Source: Shewanella sp. GD04112 (GTDB taxonomy: Bacteria; Pseudomonadota; Gammaproteobacteria; Enterobacterales; Shewanellaceae). From it: a stretch of 64,000 nucleotides of DNA. The notes beneath the pieces are model-generated. The model saw nothing but the letters and a program-made list of their open reading frames with translations. It searched no databases and was not told the DNA's origin. Both the position numbers and the translations under genes were made by a program. The DNA is taken from positions 1,178,001 through 1,242,000 of the forward strand of contig NZ_JAOEAL010000001.1 in NCBI RefSeq assembly GCF_029835735.1, read 5' to 3'. Positions 59,863 to 64,000 of this stretch are shown piece by piece (the first letter of the stretch is position 1; each line of letters opens with the position of its first letter).

Positions 59863-60945
59863 TTAGGCGACATCCCTTGGTTGGATTTCTGCTTGTTTGG
59901 GGCTGTGTGTGGCCGTTTGTGGAATAGGTTTTGGGGCGTTAACAGGCGCTTTGGGTGGCGTTTGCGCCAGCACAATACTGCTCAGAATATCGAGGTTTAC
60001 GCTTTGCTCGTTCCAGCGGCAGAGCTGTAATTCCCCGTTTAAGGTTTCGGTGATCAGGCTGCAGTTTTCGACCCAGTCGCCATCATTGGCATAGATTATC
60101 TGGCGCTTATCCGGCGTGCTGTATTGGTTATCTCGAGCGTGAACCGATAACTCTGGCTGGTGGATATGGCCGCAGATCACGCCATCCACATCATAGTGCT
60201 GGGCATAATTCACTACGGCTTGGCGAAAACGGGCGATAGCCGTCTGCGCCTTGCCAACGCGGGATTTTATATAGCTGGCGAGTGACCAATACGGGTAGCC
60301 TAAACGCTCTCGCAGGCGATGGAGATTGCGGTTGAGGAACAGCAACAAGTCGTAGAGATGATCGCCCAAGATGGCGTAGAAGCGGCCAACGCAAACATCG
60401 GCATCGAACTGATCGCCATGCAGCATTAACAGTTTGTGGCCGCCAATCCCCTGATGAATATGTTGGCGAGCTATCTTGATATTCAATAGTGTCAGTTCGG
60501 CATAGGGCTTGATTAACTCATCGTGGTTACCCGGCAGATACATCACCTGAGTGCCGTTTTGTGCCAGTTCAATCAGCTTTTGCAATACCTTATTGTGGCT
60601 CTCGGGCCAGTGCAGGCGGCGTTTGAGCGCCCATAAATCCACAATATCGCCGACCAGATACAAGTGCTGACAACGCACGGTATTTAATAGGCTTAACAGA
60701 TAGTCGGCTTTGCAATCCTTACAACCGAGATGGATATCCGATAGCCAGAGGGCGTTGACTGTGATGGTTTGGCTATTTGCGGCGTTGCTGGCGTTGGCAA
60801 TATGTGGGGTTGAGAAGGAAGTGTCGTAAACACTGGATGGAGCATTGTCGGAAGAGTTGGAAGGAGTGTTACGGGAAGAGTTGCGGGGAGTCTTGAGTGC
60901 GTCGATAAGCGTGCGATCAAGTCCCCTGTAATTAGCTCCAGTCAT
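59863..60945 (-). CDS. LpxH-like metallophosphoesterase
   Basis: The product is 360 residues. Residues 1-65 are Ser/Asn/Thr-rich and probably disordered. A calcineurin-type phosphoesterase follows with all metal motifs: LWLSDIHLG, YLVGDIVDLW, YLPGNHDE, LMLHGDQFD and VICGHIHQPE. It belongs to the UDP-2,3-diacylglucosamine diphosphatase-like group (COG2908); whether it acts in lipid A synthesis is not certain, because housekeeping LpxH lacks such a tail. It forms an operon with the acyltransferase. Confidence 0.88.
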   Translation of the reverse strand: MTGANYRGLDRTLIDALKTPRNSSRNTPSNSSDNAPSSVYDTSFSTPHIANASNAANSQTITVNALWLSDIHLGCKDCKADYLLSLLNTVRCQHLYLVGDIVDLWALKRRLHWPESHNKVLQKLIELAQNGTQVMYLPGNHDELIKPYAELTLLNIKIARQHIHQGIGGHKLLMLHGDQFDADVCVGRFYAILGDHLYDLLLFLNRNLHRLRERLGYPYWSLASYIKSRVGKAQTAIARFRQAVVNYAQHYDVDGVICGHIHQPELSVHARDNQYSTPDKRQIIYANDGDWVENCSLITETLNGELQLCRWNEQSVNLDILSSIVLAQTPPKAPVNAPKPIPQTATHSPKQAEIQPRDVA

Positions 60946-61176
60946 CTCATATTCACCCTATGCGGCTGTTGACTGCCTTAGAGATTAGTGACGAGCTTTG
61001 ACTGAATGATGAAGCTTAAGTGACATGCAGATGACAGTAAGTTGGATTAACTTGAACTTAACCATCAAGATTTGGATCTGGATGCAATGAGAACTGGCTG
61101 GAGGATTTAACTTACTTTTGCCTAAAGCTAGATTGTATTATCGCTTGGTGTGCTGGATGAATTGTCATTGTTTCCC

Positions 61177-61242
61177 CTGTGACACGCCATGAACTCATCC
61201 TTGAGGGCTCGACGGCGGCATCCATGCCGCCAACGGTCACAG
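61177..61242. repeat. Structured intergenic element A
   Basis: An outer inverted repeat CTGTGAC / GTCACAG encloses a GC-rich hairpin GGCGGCAT-CC-ATGCCGCC (61214-61231). It looks like the short structured repeats dispersed in Shewanella genomes. It lies in the 751-base gene-free stretch 60946-61696. Confidence 0.5.
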
Positions 61243-61408
61243 TTGCAACAATGGCAATCTTAACGACCATTGAACTGTTCATTTGGCTAAAAGCTTTTAT
61301 CCCTTTTCGTGTTTCAGCTCGTTATCTCAATCGAAAATACCTACTCTTGTTGCCATACAAATTTTCATCTAGTTACCTATGTTTGGCCCTACCGCTAAAC
61401 GGCTAATA

Positions 61409-61424
61409 ATGTATGGCTATACAG
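61409..61424. promoter_or_regulatory. LexA-like box
   Basis: ATGTATGGCTATACAG matches CTGT-N8-ACAG at all but the first base and has the TAT/ATA flanks of an SOS box. It is 273 bases upstream of the cassette gene, so its target is uncertain. Confidence 0.35.
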
Positions 61425-61465
61425 TCATATTTAAATTTAGGTGTTTTGGTATTATTTTTAGACAA

Positions 61466-61483
61466 AATTAGTGCGCACTAATT
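61466..61483. promoter_or_regulatory. 18-base perfect palindrome
   Basis: AATTAGTGCGCACTAATT is perfectly self-complementary. The form suits a dimeric repressor operator. It lies about 210 bases upstream of the cassette gene, ahead of a possible promoter (TTGACT at 61517-61522, TTAATA at 61541-61546, 18-base spacing). Confidence 0.45.
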
Positions 61484-61550
61484 CCATGCGTAATAAATAA
61501 AACGCTATAAAATCAATTGACTATAGAGGCTGAGTTTTAGTTAATAGGTT

Positions 61551-61672
61551 TGGAAAACGCGCATGCGCGTTTTTCCAGATGGTGTATTTGGCAGAAAGCT
61601 GATAAGTTCTTTGTATACAGATAGTTAACAATGCACGTTTTCACTGGTCCAACGAGGTAAACGCGCATGCGC
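61551..61672. repeat. Palindromic hairpin and repeated AAACGCGCATGCGC motif
   Basis: At 61551-61577 an almost perfect palindrome is centred on GCATGC, with arms TGGAAAACGCGC and GCGCGTTTTTCCA (one bulged base). The 14-base core AAACGCGCATGCGC (61555-61568) recurs at 61659-61672, 104 bases downstream and just before the cassette boundary. Confidence 0.6.
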
Positions 61673-61696
61673 ACGAATAAAATGTTATGAGTCTTA

Positions 61697-63322
61697 ATGG
61701 AGAACTCTGTGCATCGCGATCGAATGAAAGAAATAGGGAAAGTTGCAATTCCTCGTGAAGGAACCCCTGAGTGGCATATTCTACAAAAACACATCAAGAA
61801 AAATGAGAACAATCCATTCGTAAAAGAGTATACGAAGAAAATATTCAACGAAGCTGTAGCCACTTGCATAGTTCAAGAATTAAATGGTGCTGGATTGCCC
61901 GCCGATACTTTATTAAGAGAATACAATACAGAATATAATAATAGGGTTTTCAATCATTCTTTACACCAACTACCTGGCTCATTCAATGTAGTTGAAGCTT
62001 TTAATACTTTTATACCACCATCAGCAACTTTTATTATTAATAACGAAATTGATTGTATTTTTTCTTTTGATGATTTTCTTAATTTTGTAACCTCGGAGGA
62101 TTGCCCCTGTGATATAGGTAACCTAAATGAATTTGTTGAAGATGGTACAGTTTATTCATTTAATTCTGTTGATGATCCTTCTAACTTTTTGTTTTCCACA
62201 ACTGCTGATGAAGAATTTGGCATCTTATCTATCTCACTTGTTAAGCATAAAAATGAAGTTTCAGTTGTTATGCTTGCGGGACAAAAATGCGACCTGAATG
62301 AAAAAACAAAATCCTTAGACATTGATATGTCTAAAGCGCAGTGTTTTAACGGAATAAACCCTGACGAATCCTTAAAAGTCGAAGCTGTACCTTTGCTTCC
62401 AAATAGTAATTTGTGGAGAACTATAGTTCTAGTTCGCTTTGATATGGAGTCATCAACTATCGATGCGCGTTATATATATCAAGATGCGGGTAGAAGTTTT
62501 ACTGGTTTGAGTGATGATATGGATTGTTTTCTAGATCATGAAGGAAATTTTCATTCTAAAGAGCTTGAAGAAGCGTTCAAAACACAAAATATCAAAATTG
62601 AAGAGTACACCCCATTATTTGAGTTATGTAAAACAGCATTATTTCTCCCTGTTTTCAGAAATGAATATGAAGATACAATTTCTATAGAGAGACACCCGAC
62701 AGAATTTGGTCAAAATAGAAATAAACCCAGTTTTAAAAAAGCTAATAAACTAGCTAGGGTTGACTTGAAGATAGCTTTCAGAAACGTTGAGAACATTCAG
62801 CCTATTAATCGTAATCATCCTTCACGCCGAGAGTTTTTAGCCCCAGAGTTAAGAGTTGAAACATCAGGTTACTGGAAAAAATTACCTTTTCAATCCAAAG
62901 GTGAAGATAAAAACAATTCACCAATACAAGGTCGCACTTGGGTTAGTAAAACTCTCGAATGGAAAGAAACATCTAATAAGCCTATTTCAGTTAAAGTTGT
63001 GTCAAATTCATCTAGTGCAGATAACGAAGGGTTTATATATGTTATGCGCTCCGCAGCTCATGACAAAAATGTTTTCAAAGTTGGTTTAACTAGAAGGAAT
63101 CCTGAAGAAAGATCAAAGGAGCTTTCTGGTAGCACCAGCTCTCCAGATCATTTTCACGTCATGCAAGAATGGGATGTTAATGACTGTGTTCTTGCTGAAA
63201 AGCTTATCCATGAGAAGCTAAGCGAGTATAGAGTTAACCCAAAAAGAGAGTACTTTAAGGCACCTTATAAAGTAATTTTCAAAGTTATTGATGAGGTCAT
63301 TGATAGCCTAGAAGACTCATAA
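61697..63322 (+). CDS. GIY-YIG (T5orf172/MUG113-type) protein carried on a gene cassette
   Basis: This 541-residue protein is cytoplasmic and AT-rich compared with all other genes here. Residues 1-360 match no family I know. A middle block (about 375-430) has RREFLAPELRVETSGYW and QGRTWVSKTLEW, a conserved-looking motif. The C-terminal domain (about 445-530) is GIY-YIG type: FIYVMRS, KVFKVGLTRRNPEERSKEL, AEKLIHEKLSEY and KREYFKAPY, with Arg and Glu in expected active-site places. It may be a nuclease, possibly in phage defence, but that is inference. The ATG lies six bases after a GTTATG core site, and the stop codon is the first element of an attC site, the layout of an integron gene cassette. 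Confidence 0.8.
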   Translation: MENSVHRDRMKEIGKVAIPREGTPEWHILQKHIKKNENNPFVKEYTKKIFNEAVATCIVQELNGAGLPADTLLREYNTEYNNRVFNHSLHQLPGSFNVVEAFNTFIPPSATFIINNEIDCIFSFDDFLNFVTSEDCPCDIGNLNEFVEDGTVYSFNSVDDPSNFLFSTTADEEFGILSISLVKHKNEVSVVMLAGQKCDLNEKTKSLDIDMSKAQCFNGINPDESLKVEAVPLLPNSNLWRTIVLVRFDMESSTIDARYIYQDAGRSFTGLSDDMDCFLDHEGNFHSKELEEAFKTQNIKIEEYTPLFELCKTALFLPVFRNEYEDTISIERHPTEFGQNRNKPSFKKANKLARVDLKIAFRNVENIQPINRNHPSRREFLAPELRVETSGYWKKLPFQSKGEDKNNSPIQGRTWVSKTLEWKETSNKPISVKVVSNSSSADNEGFIYVMRSAAHDKNVFKVGLTRRNPEERSKELSGSTSSPDHFHVMQEWDVNDCVLAEKLIHEKLSEYRVNPKREYFKAPYKVIFKVIDEVIDSLEDS

Positions 63323-63393
63323 CAAGTCAATTAACTACGCACGCTTCGCGTGCCGGACGCGGCAAAACCGCGCCGGTTATTGAGGCGTTAAAC
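63320..63393 (+). mobile_element. Integron attC recombination site
   Basis: In order: R'' TAAC (63320-63323, overlapping the stop codon), spacer AAG, L'' TCAATTAAC (63327-63335), a variable centre with two small hairpins (GCACGC/GCGTGC and GCGG/CCGC), L' GTTATTGA (63376-63383) and R' GCGTTAAAC (63385-63393, with the GTTRRRY core at 63387). L'' has one extra T relative to the complement of L', the extrahelical base expected in attC. No integrase gene lies in the window. Confidence 0.85.
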
Positions 63394-63508
63394 CCATAGA
63401 AATTTTAATCCGAAACTCAAAAATTAGTGTTGGGGATCTAACACGCTTTTGTCCCTATACGAATTACATATCTGCTTTAAAACTAACAGGCTATACCGAT
63501 GTTAAACG

Positions 63509-63615
63509 GGTGAGCCATGGTGATTAGCGAGACGACCGTCCGCCCCACGGACGGGGCGGTCGAGCATCCACGGATGGACTTGTTGCGTGTCGGTGAGAGA
63601 ATGCCATGGCTCACC
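63509..63615. repeat. Structured element B with 12-base terminal inverted repeats
   Basis: GGTGAGCCATGG at 63509-63520 is the perfect complement of CCATGGCTCACC at 63604-63615. The 83-base interior holds a GC-rich nested stem (GACCG...CGGTC with CCCC/GGGG) and an ATCC/GGAT hairpin. It may be a MITE-like element, a REP-type repeat or a structured RNA. The rest of the 544-base gap 63323-63866 contains only the attC and the terminator below. Confidence 0.6.
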
Positions 63616-63810
63616 AAAAGCCAGTACTTAAAGAGTTAAACAGCCAAGCTTTATCCTTCAGCAGTAGTATCCAGAAATGCTAAATGACTTCCTGTAAAAC
63701 TGAGTTATATGGTAACGAGTGGAGTTTGTACGACTAACCCACACTCAACGAAGTAATCAAAACTGCTTGTTTGTGTATGAGTTCGTTAATGAATGCATTT
63801 ATAAGTGATA

Positions 63811-63845
63811 CAAAAAAGGGGAGTCAGTTAATCTGACTCCCCTTG
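63811..63845 (-). terminator. Terminator of the YjiH-type gene
   Basis: AAGGGGAGTCAG / CTGACTCCCCTT with a 5-base loop is followed on the minus strand by TTTTTTG. Confidence 0.9.
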
Positions 63846-63866
63846 ATATTTAAGGTGATGTTGCGC

Positions 63867-64000
63867 TTAGAACAGCAGGTGAGCCACGCCGGCAATCACT
63901 GGCAGAGTCACTAAGGTACGCAGTACGAACACCACGAATAGCTCAACAAAATTCACTGGGATCTTACTGCCAATCAGCAGCGCGCCCACTTCACTCATAT
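63867..64000 (-). CDS. YjiH-type membrane protein, C-terminal part (partial)
   Basis: The last 43 complete codons read MSEVGALLIGSKIPVNFVEL then FVVFVLRTLVTLPVIAGVAHLLF and stop. A SEVG motif followed by a terminal TM helix (VFVLRTLVTLPVIAGVAHLLF) resembles the end of YjiH-family proteins with nucleoside-recognition gate domains. The gene continues beyond the window edge, so the assignment rests on a short tail. Confidence 0.6.
   Translation of the reverse strand, partial: MSEVGALLIGSKIPVNFVELFVVFVLRTLVTLPVIAGVAHLLF

Noticed and set aside
61179..61406. A 75-codon frame with a possible TM segment in the 60.9-61.7 kb gap
   Set aside because: It begins inside structured element A, has no ribosome-binding site and shows no family resemblance.
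61625..61690. An upstream attC with R'' TTAACA and R' TGTTATG
   Set aside because: Only the outer five bases pair; the L boxes do not. The left boundary of the cassette is therefore inferred from the core GTT site only.
63388..63507. A second attC between the first attC and element B, because GTTAAAC recurs at 63501
   Set aside because: A TAACA box is present, but no complementary L boxes could be found; the spacing and pairing do not make an attC.

Overview
The window is a chromosomal segment of a gammaproteobacterium, almost certainly a Shewanella species. The best evidence is the TMAO respiration locus (torR, torT, torS, torD, torA, torC and a small torE), the paralogous secDF pair next to greA, and protein sequences that read as Alteromonadales orthologues throughout. 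No ribosomal RNA, prophage, complete insertion sequence or CRISPR array was seen.

Layout. Positions 1-413 hold the end of a tRNA operon (Gln, Met, Leu, Gln). A lipoprotein and a probably iron-regulated PepSY/DUF2271/DUF4198 operon follow (0.7-3.7 kb), then greA. From 4.6 to 8.4 kb lies an export module: an exported 184-residue protein whose C-terminus resembles the VemP translation-arrest peptide, followed by an accessory secD-secF pair. From 8.4 to 22.2 kb is a conserved housekeeping run: yhbY, rlmE, ftsH, folP, glmM, tpiA, secG, tRNA-Leu, initiator tRNA, rimP-nusA-infB, rbfA-truB, rpsO. A GGDEF/EAL protein faces pnp, then nlpI, prfC, a 59-residue protein and a TatD-family hydrolase. From 30.5 to 37.7 kb is a nucleoside salvage block: nupC, a Tsx/OmpK porin, deoC, deoA, deoB, deoD. 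From 37.9 to 45.6 kb are smp, serB, a hydrolase, a large double-PilZ protein, radA and a small PilZ protein. From 45.7 to 55.6 kb is the tor locus. Then come a purine permease, a CBS-pair protein, a two-domain acyltransferase and an LpxH-like phosphoesterase.

The last 3 kb (60.9-64.0 kb) is accessory DNA. An AT-rich 541-residue protein with a C-terminal GIY-YIG (T5orf172/MUG113-type) domain ends exactly in a well-formed integron attC site, so it looks like a solitary gene cassette far from any integrase. It is surrounded by palindromes, a LexA-like box and two structured intergenic repeat elements. The window ends inside a YjiH-type membrane protein gene.

How the genes work together: the VemP-like protein probably senses export capacity and sets accessory SecDF synthesis; the deo genes with nupC and the porin import and degrade deoxynucleosides; TorT/TorS/TorR sense TMAO and drive torECAD, supported by identically phased TATGAA pairs upstream of torE and torR. 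Two observations deserve most attention: the VemP-like regulator with possible mRNA pairing to the secD ribosome-binding site, and the attC-terminated GIY-YIG cassette.
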